Shown here piece after piece: positions 31,950 to 43,117 of a stretch of DNA of 64,000 nucleotides. Positions within the stretch are counted from its first letter, which is position 1. The number at the start of each line of letters is the position of its first letter. Location of the stretch: contig NZ_JAOXHJ010000002.1 of assembly GCF_025780055.1 (NCBI RefSeq), forward strand, positions 62,001 through 126,000, in the 5' to 3' direction. The translations under genes were made by a program, and so were the position numbers. The stretch comes from Ureaplasma zalophigenitalium. Its GTDB lineage: Bacteria; Bacillota_I; Bacilli_A; Mycoplasmatales; Mycoplasmoidaceae. Below the pieces are notes generated by a model. It was not told the DNA's origin. It saw only the letters and a list, made by a program, of their open reading frames with translations, and ran no database searches.

Positions 31950-31999
31950 AAATTTTCCTTTGTAATAAAAGTTCATTTATTATAATTATATAATTATAA

Positions 32000-32038
32000 T
32001 AAAAATAAAAACAAGGTGGGCACTTGTTTTTATTTTCT
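32000..32038 (-). terminator. Intrinsic terminator after rplA
   Basis: A 14-bp AT-rich stem (32002-32015 with 32023-32036) with a 7-base loop, T-runs on both strands. It lies between the rplA stop and the ecfA1 promoter region. Confidence 0.75.
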
Positions 32039-32056
32039 TTCTTATGTTAAATAGTC

Positions 32057-32746
32057 TTAGTTGTTAGGAATTATAACCTTAACTCCAGCACCCATTGTTG
32101 GTGAAATAGTAATATTTTGAATATATTGACCTTTCACTGTTGACGGTTTACGTGAACGAACTAAAGTTAATAATGCTAAAGCATTTTCTTTAATTTTTTC
32201 ATCATTAAATGATACTTTACCAATGTTTAAATGGATGTTTCCATAAGTATCTGTACGGTATTCAAGACGACCTTTTTTAAATTCTTTTACAGTTTTTAAA
32301 ACATCTGTTGTAACCGTACCAATTTTTGGGTTAGGCATTAATCCACGAGGACCTAAAACCTTACCTAAACGCGCTAATTTTGGCATTACTTTTGGATCGG
32401 TAATAATTACATCGATATCGTTTAACATTTTTTCGATATTTTGGATGTAATCTGTACCACCAAAGTAGTTAGCACCAGCTGCTTTCGCATCATCAGCACT
32501 CACATCTTCAGATAATAATAAAATACGTACATCTTTACCGTTTCCGTGAGGTAAAGAAATTGATCCACGTAATTGTTGTTCAACTTTTGTTGTGTCTAAA
32601 TTTAATTTAATAGCAATATTCATTGAACCATCGAATTTTGTAATAGATTTAGCTTTAGCTAACGCAATCGCCTCTTCTAATGAATATGCTTTATTCTTAT
32701 CAAAGCCTTCGTAAACGGCTTTTAGTTTTTTTGTTAATTTACTCAT
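32057..32746 (-). CDS. rplA: 50S ribosomal protein L1
   Basis: A 229-residue L1 protein of the ribosome L1 stalk. It has the full-length family pattern, including the start Y.L.EAI.L.K..S..KFD, the middle DVIITDPKVMPKLARLGKVLGPRGLMPNPK (shown here only as family phrases), and the C-terminal SPTMGAGVKV. It lies six bases after rplK, as in the usual L11-L1 operon, and is often an autoregulator of that operon in other bacteria. The terminator is at 32000-32038. Confidence 0.98.
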   Translation of the reverse strand: MSKLTKKLKAVYEGFDKNKAYSLEEAIALAKAKSITKFDGSMNIAIKLNLDTTKVEQQLRGSISLPHGNGKDVRILLLSEDVSADDAKAAGANYFGGTDYIQNIEKMLNDIDVIITDPKVMPKLARLGKVLGPRGLMPNPKIGTVTTDVLKTVKEFKKGRLEYRTDTYGNIHLNIGKVSFNDEKIKENALALLTLVRSRKPSTVKGQYIQNITISPTMGAGVKVIIPNN

Positions 32747-32752
32747 AATCGT

Positions 32753-33208
32753 TTACTCCTTGTCAGCTTTATAAGGACTATATCCTTCAATTTTAATACC
32801 CATTTGTTTAGCAGAACCAGCTACCATACGCAAAGCAGTTTCTTCATCGTAAGCAGTCATGTCAATTAATTTATATCGTGCAATTTCTAAAGCTTGTTCT
32901 TTAGTAATTGTTGCTACAACTTGTTTTTTAGGATCTTTTGCACCAGATTGGATTTTAGCTACTTCTTTTAGTAAATATGATACTGGAGTTGTTTTAACTT
33001 CAAAGCTAAATGATTTATCTTTGTAAGCAGTGATCACTACAGGAATTACTTTTCCATTTTGATCTTTAGTTTTATCATTAAAAGCTTTTGTGAATTCTGC
33101 CATGTTAATTCCGACAGAAGCAAGAGCTGGACCTGGTTTAGCTTGGCCACCAATTAAGTTTAATTTTGCGATTCTTGTAATTTCTTTTTTCTTTTTTACT
33201 ACAGCCAC
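32753..33208 (-). CDS. rplK: 50S ribosomal protein L11
   Basis: A 151-residue protein of the GTPase-associated centre. Family phrases: [31 protein letters not shown], the C-terminal RNA-binding KTPPVSYLL-like [10 protein letters not shown], and [13 protein letters not shown] place the start at the GTG at 33208, six bases after GAGGTG; the earlier GTG at 33217 overlaps that Shine-Dalgarno, so it is unlikely. Compared with most L11 proteins (GPPVGPALGQ) the loop reads [10 protein letters not shown], lacking one Pro-rich step. Confidence 0.97.
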   Translation of the reverse strand: MAVVKKKKEITRIAKLNLIGGQAKPGPALASVGINMAEFTKAFNDKTKDQNGKVIPVVITAYKDKSFSFEVKTTPVSYLLKEVAKIQSGAKDPKKQVVATITKEQALEIARYKLIDMTAYDEETALRMVAGSAKQMGIKIEGYSPYKADKE

Positions 33209-33268
33209 ACGCAACACCTCTTTATTCTTTCTTATAAATATTTAGTATTCGCTACGTGGTTTAACGAT

Positions 33269-33274
33269 ATTATA
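33269..33274 (-). promoter_or_regulatory. Candidate -10 box of rplK-rplA inside a 14-bp palindrome
   Basis: TATAAT on the minus strand, centred in the perfect palindrome at 33266-33279 (GATATTATAATATC). It lies about 60 bases before the rplK start; the -35 region is weak. The palindrome could also be an operator or chance AT symmetry. Confidence 0.4.
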
Positions 33275-33413
33275 ATATCTTCCACATGCTCATCATTAAA
33301 AAAATGTGTTATTACAACACAATCATTATTATATTAAAATATTGTGTAAAAGTAAAATAATTTATATTAATATTAATGTAATACAATTATTAATTTAAAG
33401 ATTTTGGTGGATT

Positions 33414-36400
33414 ATGCGCAAATTTTGATTATTAATGAAAAATATGTTCAAGTTCTTGTTTCGGACAAAAACACTGATGATTCAATTATCAATTTTAATG
33501 ATTGTTTCAACGATTGTCGTCTCTACAACAACTATAACAGTCCAACGATTAAATAAATCGCAAAATGATTTACGAAAGTCAGCATTAGCTCACGAGTTTT
33601 TAGTTCAACCTCTCAACGAAGATGTTTTAGTGTTTAACGAAATACCAATTAGCAACAATCAAATTACTTACAATGAAAATGATATTGTTAAATTACAAGT
33701 TTTTAACAAGGCACGTCTAAGTCAACAAAAGTATTTGAACCTTCCAAGTCCCAACGACTTTGGTTTATACTGACCTAGAGACGACAATAATAAAATCGCA
33801 AACCTAAAAGGTACAATAAATAAAAATTATTTAGATGAAAATCGTATCTATACCGCTTTTTGATTTAATGATAATAATCAAGATAACGATGAATTAGCAA
33901 CTAATTACAATAATCTTGTTTTTGATAAAGTTAATAATCATATCAAATTTGTTGGAACCCAAAATTTACAAGCAGGAAAGGTTTTATTTAAAACTCCAAG
34001 TTTAAAAGACAATCGTTTGCAATATAATCATGTTTTTAAAATCAACACAGCTGTTGTAAAAGCTAATGATCCCTACCTGTCATTCCACACTTTTGATAAA
34101 GCACTGGGTTTTGATTTAAAAAACTATATTACTAATCCTATGGTGATCAAAAACGTTGATTTAGATTATAAAAAAATTATTCAGCAAAACACATATCATC
34201 AATTTGATTACAATGTTTTTAATAATTATGGCCAAACTTGAGCGCACATAGTTGATTTTTTAGAACAAAATACAATTAGTGAAGATTTTGTAAAAATTCC
34301 TTTATACATTGATTTACAAAAATCTTCTGATCGCTACTTCTTTTTTGCCCAGTATTTACGCTATAAAAATCATCCACTAAACAATGTTGATCCTGAAACT
34401 TATAACTTAATTAATCGTCTTAAAGACCAATACAATAATGAAATTGCGATTAATGATCCACAAGCAAAATATCGTGACCTTTTTGTTAACAATTTATTAA
34501 TTCCTAAGCAAATGATTACTGATCAAAAACAATTTCCAGTTTTATTAGATATTATTGCTAATGCAAAGGCTTTATTAAATACCCGTATTAAAGATGAAGT
34601 TAAAATCTTTTATGAATATTCTGAACAACAATATCTAAGTAATAAACGCGAATTGACTTATCTAAAAAGCCAATTAAAAATCGTTTCTGAAGAATTAAAA
34701 AAACATCCTCAGGATGTATCTTTAATTAATAACAGTCGTTTATTGAAAGCTAAAATTAATGTCGCTCAGACTAACCACTATATCTATGAAGACTGGTTAA
34801 AAGCAAGTTTTTTAAACACCTTAAATGAACATGATGTCTATTATAAGCGACATGAGTCTGGGGTTTTTAAAGATTCAAAATCGAATACAAACTTTATTGC
34901 CTTAAACGTTGATCAACCAACTTATATGAACAATCAAATAGTTGATAACCAATATCGTATTGATAATATGGTACAGATTGATGATAAAAATAAAGACTCT
35001 TTAAAATATGATAAAAAATATCAACGAATCTTTTTCCAATCAACAGGTGCGGAATTTAGTAATTTTGAAAACATGTTTTTAAGTTATAAGGCCTTTGAAA
35101 AATATCTGAAATTAACTTATGAAAAAGATCAAACACAAGATCAAAGTATTCCTCACGCCTTACGCAATTACAGCCCCTACATTACGCCTAATGTTATTCA
35201 TAAATTTAATTTACTTGATTTCTTCAATGTTTTATACCAAAATGGGGATTGATTAACTTCTAATGAATACCAAAAAGAAGCTGAAGAATTTAGCTTTGAT
35301 GTGTATCAACAATTTAAACCCATACAACCTAATTATTTTAGTATTCATGTAAAACCTCATAGTTTCCAAGCAAATAGCCAGTTGCAAGCAGTATTCATTG
35401 ATCCGCAAAGTCAAAAACGTTTTTATTTACCAGCTTATTATTTAAACGAGGATACAGTGTTTGTTGACTTGCAAAACAAACCCAAAACAACCACGGCACA
35501 ATTAAACTTATTAAAAATTATAGTCAAGGATCACGAAGATGAACAAACACATCTACCACAGGGTTTAAACTTGCAAAAATATAGTATTATCTATCAGCCT
35601 TTTACCCAATATCATGATTTAGATGCTCTGAAACAATGGACTACTCAATATCCAACTAATTTTAAAAATTTACAAACTAGCATCATGCATTTTTTACAGT
35701 TGTTTAATTTCAAAAATTACCAGGTAGCCGGTGATAGTTATTTAATTGAAGCAACAGTTTCTAAATCGCATGATATACAAATCCCCTTTAACATTAATAT
35801 CTTCACAAAATCAGCTGATTTAGCATATGTTTCTCGATCTTATTTACTAGCTTTAAATAAAGAAAAAAAACCAGGTGATTGAAATTCTTTCATTCAAGCA
35901 CAAAACCTACCATATAAGAAAAACGATGATTTCCCTCCTTTTGTTGAAATTAATGGACAAAAAATACCCAAAGATTATGAATCCTGATTACGTTATGTCG
36001 TGCCAGCCGAAAACAAAATTGAAGTTAACAACCAAGTGTTTTATTTAGTTGGTGGCGCAGATTCACCAGAATTCATGTTCCCTGCTGTAAATAGTGATGA
36101 TATATTAATAGACACTAAGAAAACTGCTGTTTTATTTTTAAACCAAAGTGGTTTTGATAAGTTAAAAACTTATAATAGTTCGGTTCCTATTCTTTCTTAT
36201 TACACCCTAAAAACAAATACAAAACCATATGAGACCTTTAGAAAAAATCAGATTTATGAATCGTTGAAATCCGCTTTTGATACTTCTCATAAAGCTCAAA
36301 TTTATAAACAAAATGAAGCTGTTAAAATATTCCCGTTATACTCTAAGCGTGTAGCTTTTTTAGATCGTCTAACGCACATCGTTTTAAGTGTTGCGATTGT

Positions 36401-39400
36401 CTTAATTTGTTTAATTCTAATTCTAGGTATGTATTTTGTTGGGACAAGTTTACGAAACCTTATTAAAAAACGGCAAATTATGTTTGCTACTTTGTTGGCT
36501 CAAGGTCATTCTAAAACACAAATTTGATTATCCTTTTTACCTTTCTTCATTCTTCCCCCTTTATTTACAACCGTTATAGCTTACCCGATCGCTTTCTTTT
36601 TACAACCCGTTCTTATGAGTCTATTCCACCCATATTGGTTTATTAGTTTACCGACAAACTACGTTTCCGTGGGTTGAATATTCGCTTTAATAGGCGCATT
36701 GGTGACCATTCTTGCTCTTATTAGTTTGATAACTATTTTTAAGATTTTGTCAAAACCTGTAGCTGAAACTATGAAAGGTGATCCTGGTTTTAAATTAAGT
36801 AAATTAATGATGCATTCGCATAAACTTTTACGGAAATTTGGTGCAAACGCTGTTTTACGTTCCACATATGTTATTTCTAATTTAATGCGGATGTCAATTT
36901 TAATGGTTATTTGTAGTTCATTTACAATTACTGCTACCATGTTAGCCTCGGCTAAAAATAATTTTGTTCAATCGGCAATCCACACCAATAAACAGCGTTC
37001 TTACGAATTTGCTGTAGACTTATTTAGCCCAACTAGTCAAGGTGGGTTATATTACACTTCTCCTTACTCTTTAATAGGTTCGCAAACGCCACAAGCACCG
37101 ATGAAACCAATTATTCAGAAGGTTTTATTAGAAGCTAAAGTTTCAGATTATACTAATTTCCCTGTTCAGTTAAATTTCATTAATGAAAACAGTGAGAAAA
37201 TAATTCTATCGTCGCAAATCGATGCACAAGGGTTCATTAATTTCCCAATTGATCAATTACCTAACAATCATGTGTACCAGTTTGAGTATGCTAATTTAAA
37301 AAACCATGGTCAGCAGAAAATCATTCTCAAATCAGAATTAGCAACAGATCTACAAATAATTGATAAGAAATCCATTTTTAAATATTTTGCTCATCAACAT
37401 CACCAGTATATCGGTGTACTTAAATCCCAATTAACTAAACCTGTCAATTTAGTCTACAAATCAGCTGATGGTGTTTTAAAAACCTTAAGACCGATCACTA
37501 ATTTAAATGATCAATACCTGTTATATGATGTTGAAAGTTTGCAAAAACAACCCGGCGTTTATACTTTATTAGGAGCTTTTGATACACCTAATCAACTAGT
37601 TTATGACACCAAAGCATTTGCTAAGAATCTACATCGTCTTGATTACACAAAAAATGGTTTTTACTTATTTGATGAGTATCAAAGACTAGCTGAAATTTAT
37701 TTTACAAATATTGATCCAGCCATTACAGATCAAGAATTTACTTTGCAGTTCCGTGTAAAGGGTTTACCTTATACAAAACGGATAATCTCTAATTTAATTG
37801 ATCCAAATCGTCGTGTTTTCTTTGATCTAAGTGTCCTTGATTATTTAAACGAACCAACCATTGCAGAAGTTTATCAAATCGATAGTCTAGTTACTAAGCA
37901 CGCTGCTGTTTATGATAAAAATACTGGGTTGAACAATCAAATTTTAACTTTCAATAATAACTTATATATCAGTAATAACAAAGTACCAAACGTTTGAAAA
38001 ATTGATTATATGAGTTATAATCGACCAATTCATATTGATATTAAAGCTACTGAATTATGTGATACGTCTACTAAACAAACATGCACAACAGATCAAGTCG
38101 ATAAAAAATATTCTCTTTTAGGATTCTTTAAAAAACCTGGAACCGTTCTATTCAGTTATCACGACCTTTTAAAACACCACGTTTCACAGGTCAAGAAAAT
38201 TTATTTCCAAGACCACCAAATGAATTTGTATCTAAATAATTTAGATCAAATTTACAAACAGGATGTAAACACTTTCCCCTACTCAACAATTGAATATAAT
38301 AATGCTATGCGGATTATTAATAACATCCACGACCCTAATGCTCCTGTTGGTTATGGACCTATATTAAGTAATACTTATTTCCCTTCACCATCTACTCAAC
38401 CAGAAATTTTTCAAAACATCCAATTTCTTGATTCTAAAATCATTACGAAAATGGCTTTAGATGGTAATATCCAAGTTGACACCGGAGGTTTTAAAATTCA
38501 ATTTAACCCTTGGGTTTTTGCTAAGAACTTTTTACCTAACCAAGTATCAGGTAAAGCTGAAGCTAATGCACAAGAATTGTTGGATGCAGCCTTTGATATC
38601 TTTGGTTACACTTATGATGCCCAGAACAATAAACTTGATAAATACTATGATGTGCCTGATTTTACCAATCCGAATTTAGTTCATCCTCATGTTAATTTGT
38701 GGACGGTAACCGGCAAAGCTCCTCAAAGTAAAAATGACCCCGATAACTTCTTTATTAAAAAAGATGGAGTATGACAATTTAACTTAAGGGATAATGTTGG
38801 AACTCAGCAAGGTGCTGCACAATTCAGACCAGAATTTGTCCGTTTAGTAACCCAAATCTTAACTATTCCTAAATTAAACCAATACCAATATAAAATTGGT
38901 TTAAAAACAATTAATATTGATGCAGAGTCACAAATGCAAACATATACTTATCTAAATGGTATCATGCGATCACAAAACAAGCCAGTGCACGCAAAAATTA
39001 TAGGGATTAATTACTTAGCTAATTTAGACCCTACAACAAAACAAATTGATTTTTATGATGATCAACAAAAAAATCTGCTGGCTTATTTACAAGATGATCG
39101 TTTGGATCAATCATTCTATCCTGTCCTAATTAATGCTGTTGTAGCTAAAAAGTATCGTTTAAAAGTTGGAGATCAATTTGATTATGAAATAATGAATCAC
39201 ATACAACGTTATGCAAACGCTTTTAATGGTATTCACCAAGAATATCGTGCCAAATTTGTTGTCAAGGGGATTGTTGATACGCATATGGATGAACAAATCT
39301 TTATCAACCAAAAAATTGCAAACTTTTTAATTGGTTTTAACAATTATAAAACAACACACTTATATGAAGGTGGTTTGGAAATTGATGAATCACGATTCTT

Positions 39401-40163
39401 TAATGGTTTTTTTACCAAAGAAAAAAATCCGTTATTCTTCTATAATTTAGCATCATTCTATTCACCTTCTGGTTTAACCCCTGCTTTAGGTAACTGACCT
39501 ATTAACGATACTAACTTCAATGACGATTTCCACGATTCAGCAGTCAATTACATGATGTTATTCTCGTGAGCAAAAACAAACCAAATTGTTAACGATAACC
39601 CTAATGTAAGCTTTCCTGAATACTCTGTTTTAAACATGAAACGTTTGGCTTTAAAAATCCGCAATACATTTGGTCAACAAGTCATTGTGCCATCTTTTGT
39701 CGGCGTAGATGCCAATATTGAAAACACCATTTTAGCTGAAACTATAGATAATACAATATTTAAAATCTTATTAAATGTTATGTTAGCTTTAATGCCCACT
39801 TTATTCATTATTATTATTGTGATTGCCTCAACTTTAGCAGATGAGTCACAAAAATCCATAGCCATGATGAAAGTATTAGGGAAGAGTAATTTCGCTAATG
39901 TTAACAATTTCATGTTTGTTTATCCAGTTGTTTGATTGTTAAATATCGCTCTTTCTATTCCGCTAGCTTATGGTTTATTAGGTATTTATAAATACGCTAT
40001 ATTCCACGCCTTTAACATCATTATTACCCCAAGTATTCCTTGATGAATTTTTGTGTTAACGTTTGGCCTAGTTGGTATCATTCTAGCAAGTGCCTGAACA
40101 AGCACGTATTATAAAACAAAACAAATGAACCTAGCTTTAGCCTTGGCAGAAAATAAAGAATAA
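33414..40163 (+). CDS. Giant (2249 aa) FtsX/MacB-like ABC permease
   Basis: One intact frame of 2250 codons once TGA is Trp; ten open segments all share the frame. One membrane segment lies at 22-42. Then comes a huge outer domain (about 45-980), a cluster of four membrane segments (about 985-1180, including SVAIVLICLILILGMYFVG and a return helix set), a second outer domain (about 1185-2110), and three C-terminal segments. The C-terminal cluster contains ADESQKSIAMMKVLGKS, the FtsX/MacB phrase (R..EI...R.lGas), after its first helix. The layout is a duplicated FtsX permease (3 TM core twice). No ATPase gene is adjacent, so its partner must be elsewhere. The ATG at 33414 follows GGTGG. Such permeases in mollicutes probably handle lipoproteins or act on the envelope; function is inferred. 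Confidence 0.9.
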
Positions 40164-40164
40164 A

Positions 40165-40200
40165 CACCAAAAAAAGACCTGGAAAGGTCTTTTTTTAACG
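40165..40200. terminator. Bidirectional terminator between the giant permease and thrS
   Basis: A perfect 11-bp stem AAAAAAAGACC / GGTCTTTTTTT (40169-40179, 40186-40196) with a 6-base loop; U-runs on both strands. It serves both convergent genes. Confidence 0.88.
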
Positions 40201-40215
40201 ACAATAATTTTTATT

Positions 40216-41928
40216 TTATTCTTTATTTTTAATTTTATTTTGTAATAAATCTATGAAACTCGTAAAGGTGATTGTTTGTGTTGTTTCTTGTCCATATTCA
40301 CGGTATGTGACTAAGTTTTCATCTTCAATTTCTTTATCCCCTACTACTATTTGGTAAGGGATTTTGTTAATTTGTGCTTCCCGAATCTTTTTAGAAATTC
40401 GTTCATTACGATCATCATAAACGCTGTGTAGCATTAAAGATTTTAATTTCATGTGTAAATTACGCGCATAAACGCCGTGGATTTCTTCATTAACAGGAAT
40501 AACAATCACTTGGGTTGGAGCGAGTCAGAATGGTAGAATTCCTTTTGTTTGTTCTAATAAAATTGCTAAAAAACGTTCGTATGTACCAATGATACCAATA
40601 TGAATCATTACAGGCGTAACTTCATTTTTTTGCGAATCAATATAAGAAAGACCAAATCTTTTAGGTAATAAGAAATCTAATTGAATTGTGGAAATGGTAA
40701 TAATACGGTTTAGACTTGTTTTTACTTGGAAATCAATTTTGGGACCATAAAAAGCAGCTTCACCAACCATTTCTTTGAAAGGAATGTTGTTTTTATTTAA
40801 CATTGCTCGCAAAGCATCTTGTGATTCTTTTCACATGATTGGGTCGTTATAGAATTTCTCATGATCATTTTCATCATATAATGATAAATGAATTTCAAAA
40901 GCCTTGATTTTTAAACCTTCATGCGCTTTTCTAATCATTGCAAAAGCGTTTTGTACTTCTTGTTCAATTTGGTCCAAACGACAGAAAACGTGACAGTCTT
41001 CTAAAATCATTTCCCGTACTCGCTCAAAGCCTGTTAAACCACCCGAAGATTCGTATCGGTGTAAAATTGAATGTTCACACAATCGGACTGGCAGATTTCG
41101 ATAAGAACGTAAATTATCACTATAAACTAAAGTGTGGTGTGGGCAAGTCATTGGCCGTAGTACAAACGTCTCGTCATCGACATTAATAGGCGGAAAAATA
41201 TTTTCTTGATAATGATCTCAATGCCCACTAGTTTTATATAAGTCAATACTTCCTAGGATTGGTGTGATCACTGGGGTAAAGTCATACATAAATTCTAATT
41301 CATTAATAAATTGTTGAACCTTTTGCTTAATAATTGTTCCGTTTGGTTTTCAAATTGGTAAACCTTGGCCAGCTAATAAATTAAAAGTAAATAAATCTAA
41401 TTCCTTGCCAATTTTACGGTGGTCTCGTTCTTTACGTTCATTTAAAATTTCTAAATATTCACTTAGCTCCTCACTAGAAGCAAAGCAAATCCCACTAATT
41501 CGGACTAATTGATCTAGTTTTGCATTGTTTTTGTAATAGCTTCCACCCATATTTAATAATTCATAATGTCGGCTATTAAACAAATTAAATCCTTTATCTA
41601 AATCGGCTAAAAAAACAAAGTCACGGATCTGAAAAAAGTTTAAATAAGGATTCTCTTTTTTTTGATCATTAACAAAAAAACTATCCGTTGTATATTCGGT
41701 TAATATATCTACAACCTCTTTATTATTAATTAATTTTGTTAATTCCTTTTTTATTTTTTTAAAATCATCAACACTAACCTTAATATCATCGTTTATTTTA
41801 AAATCAACATAAAAACCTTCTTCTTGTAAGTTGATCGTTGCGATTTCGATATTCTTATATAAACGTTTTAAAGTGTATGCCAAACCAAAAGCAGTTTGTC
41901 AATTTAATTTTGCATTCAAATTATCCAT
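40216..41928 (-). CDS. thrS: Threonyl-tRNA synthetase without a TGS domain and with a degenerate editing site
   Basis: A 570-residue class II synthetase. Motif 2 region [37 protein letters not shown], then CRLD; motif 3 and the anticodon domain ([19 protein letters not shown]) follow. The chosen ATG at 41928 has CAAGGAAA upstream and adds 15 residues to the Met at 41883, including a TGA-Trp. The TGS domain is missing. The editing N2 domain starts at once, but the zinc-site motif HxxxH (family: H-S-C-A-H-L-L) reads W-Q-T-A-F-G-L, losing both His residues. The domain retains [10 protein letters not shown] and [11 protein letters not shown]. So aminoacylation is likely intact but removal of misacylated Ser-tRNA(Thr) is not expected. 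Confidence 0.95.
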
Positions 41929-42026
41929 TTTATTTCCTTGTCTCAACATATATCTTTATACATTATTATTAATTATATTATGTTTTAATAAACTGTTTTG
42001 TTATAAAATAAATATAAGGAGGCAAT

Positions 42027-42941
42027 ATGAAGCAAAAATTTATAATTTTAACTGATTCCTCATCCACAATTAATCCTTTACATTTAAATAATTTACCAAT
42101 TCGTGTTTTACCTTTGAGTATTATGCGAAGTGATGAAAAACTTTTTGAAGATGAACCAAATACCTTAAGTAGTCAAGATGTTTTTGACTACATCGAACAA
42201 GGTTATAGTTTTTCAACAAGTAGTAGTGTTTTAGGTAACGTTTATCAAGTGGTGGAAGAATTATCAAAAGAATATGAAAAAATCATTTTTATTGGAATAT
42301 CAAGGGGTTTTAGTTCGCAGTTCAATAACCTTAAAATGGTAGCTCAAGATTTTCCACATAAATTAATAGTAACAGATACCCAAACTTTTGGATACGCACT
42401 AGAACACCTTGCACTTTCTTTAATAAAGATGTTAAACGAACGAGACTATACTGATCAAGAAATCAGAAACTATATCAATCAGTTCTCTTTGTATTCAACT
42501 AGCATGTTTGCCTGTAAGGACATTCGCGGCTTGGTAAAGTCAGGACGAATTTCGAAAATTAAGGGTATTTTCTTGAAAATTGCCCATGTGATTCCAATTA
42601 TTAAACAAGAGTACAAAAATCACTATGGTGGTTTGGCTCGTAATTACGATCAAGCTCACGTTAAAATGATTGATTTAATTGATCATGTGTATAATAATCA
42701 ATTAAATGCTGGTAATATCGAAAAAGTTGCTATTTTGCACGCTAATTTAGATGCCGCTCATTTAGCTTCAATTACTGATTATTTAATCAATCATTATGGT
42801 ATTAAAAAAACTGATATTGTTTATCGTAATGGACCTAATGTTTTTACAGTATATACAAGAGAGAAATCCTTTGCTATCCAAATGATAACAAAGATTCAAA
42901 AAGTACACATAAAAGAATATTACAATTTAGACCAAGAATAA
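42027..42941 (+). CDS. DegV family fatty-acid-binding protein
   Basis: A 304-residue DegV (FakB-type) protein that binds one fatty acid for phosphorylation by the kinase FakA. N-terminal ILTDSSSTINP matches the family (I.TDS..dl), then the binding-site phrase SFSTSSSVLGN (usually TSQPS/TSLPS), IGISRGFSSQFNNLK, VTDTQTFGYALEHL and GLVKSGRISKIKG, with typical Arg-rich DIRGLVKSGR. The ATG at 42027 follows AAGGAGG. It is transcribed alone between thrS (divergent) and tRNA-Trp (convergent). Confidence 0.92.
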   Translation: MKQKFIILTDSSSTINPLHLNNLPIRVLPLSIMRSDEKLFEDEPNTLSSQDVFDYIEQGYSFSTSSSVLGNVYQVVEELSKEYEKIIFIGISRGFSSQFNNLKMVAQDFPHKLIVTDTQTFGYALEHLALSLIKMLNERDYTDQEIRNYINQFSLYSTSMFACKDIRGLVKSGRISKIKGIFLKIAHVIPIIKQEYKNHYGGLARNYDQAHVKMIDLIDHVYNNQLNAGNIEKVAILHANLDAAHLASITDYLINHYGIKKTDIVYRNGPNVFTVYTREKSFAIQMITKIQKVHIKEYYNLDQE

Positions 42942-42942
42942 T

Positions 42943-42974
42943 AAAAAACCACCTTTATTTAGGTGGTTTTTTTA
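42943..42974. terminator. Bidirectional terminator between degV and tRNA-Trp
   Basis: A perfect 12-bp stem AAAAAACCACCT / AGGTGGTTTTTT (42943-42954, 42961-42972) with a TTATTT loop. Confidence 0.9.
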
Positions 42975-43011
42975 TTTTAAACATCATGATTTTTATCATG
43001 GTAAATTTATA

Positions 43012-43088
43012 TGGCAAGGGTAACAGGACTCGAACCCGTAACACATAGATTTGGAGTCTATTGTTCTACCAAATTGAACTATACCCTT
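43012..43088 (-). tRNA. trnW: tRNA-Trp (anticodon CCA)
   Basis: The minus strand folds as a cloverleaf: acceptor AAGGGTA with TACCCTT, discriminator G and encoded CCA; anticodon stem ATAGA/TCTAT around CTCCAAA; T-stem ACGGG/CCTGT around TTCGAGT. Anticodon CCA (complement of 43052-43054) reads UGG. It does not decode UGA well, so a second tRNA-Trp(UCA) is expected elsewhere. It lies 29 bases after the pepP-like stop and may be co-transcribed with it. Confidence 0.93.
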
Positions 43089-43117
43089 CCTTAAACTCAT
43101 CCAAATTATGATATTTT

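Noticed and set aside
31950-31976. Upstream ATG at 31976 as the ecfA1 start
   Set aside because: No ribosome-binding site; the AAAGGAAA before the ATG at 31949 lies inside that extension.
33209-33217. Upstream GTG at 33217 as the rplK start
   Set aside because: It overlaps the GAGGTG Shine-Dalgarno that fits the GTG at 33208.
36659-36940. 93-codon minus-strand frame
   Set aside because: Antisense to a membrane region of the giant permease; Ile/Lys-rich shadow with no signal or motif.
33414-40163. A cluster of split or frameshifted pseudogenes instead of one permease
   Set aside because: The segments all share one frame, and the breaks I inspected are TGA codons, where Trp is acceptable; I found no TAA or TAG.
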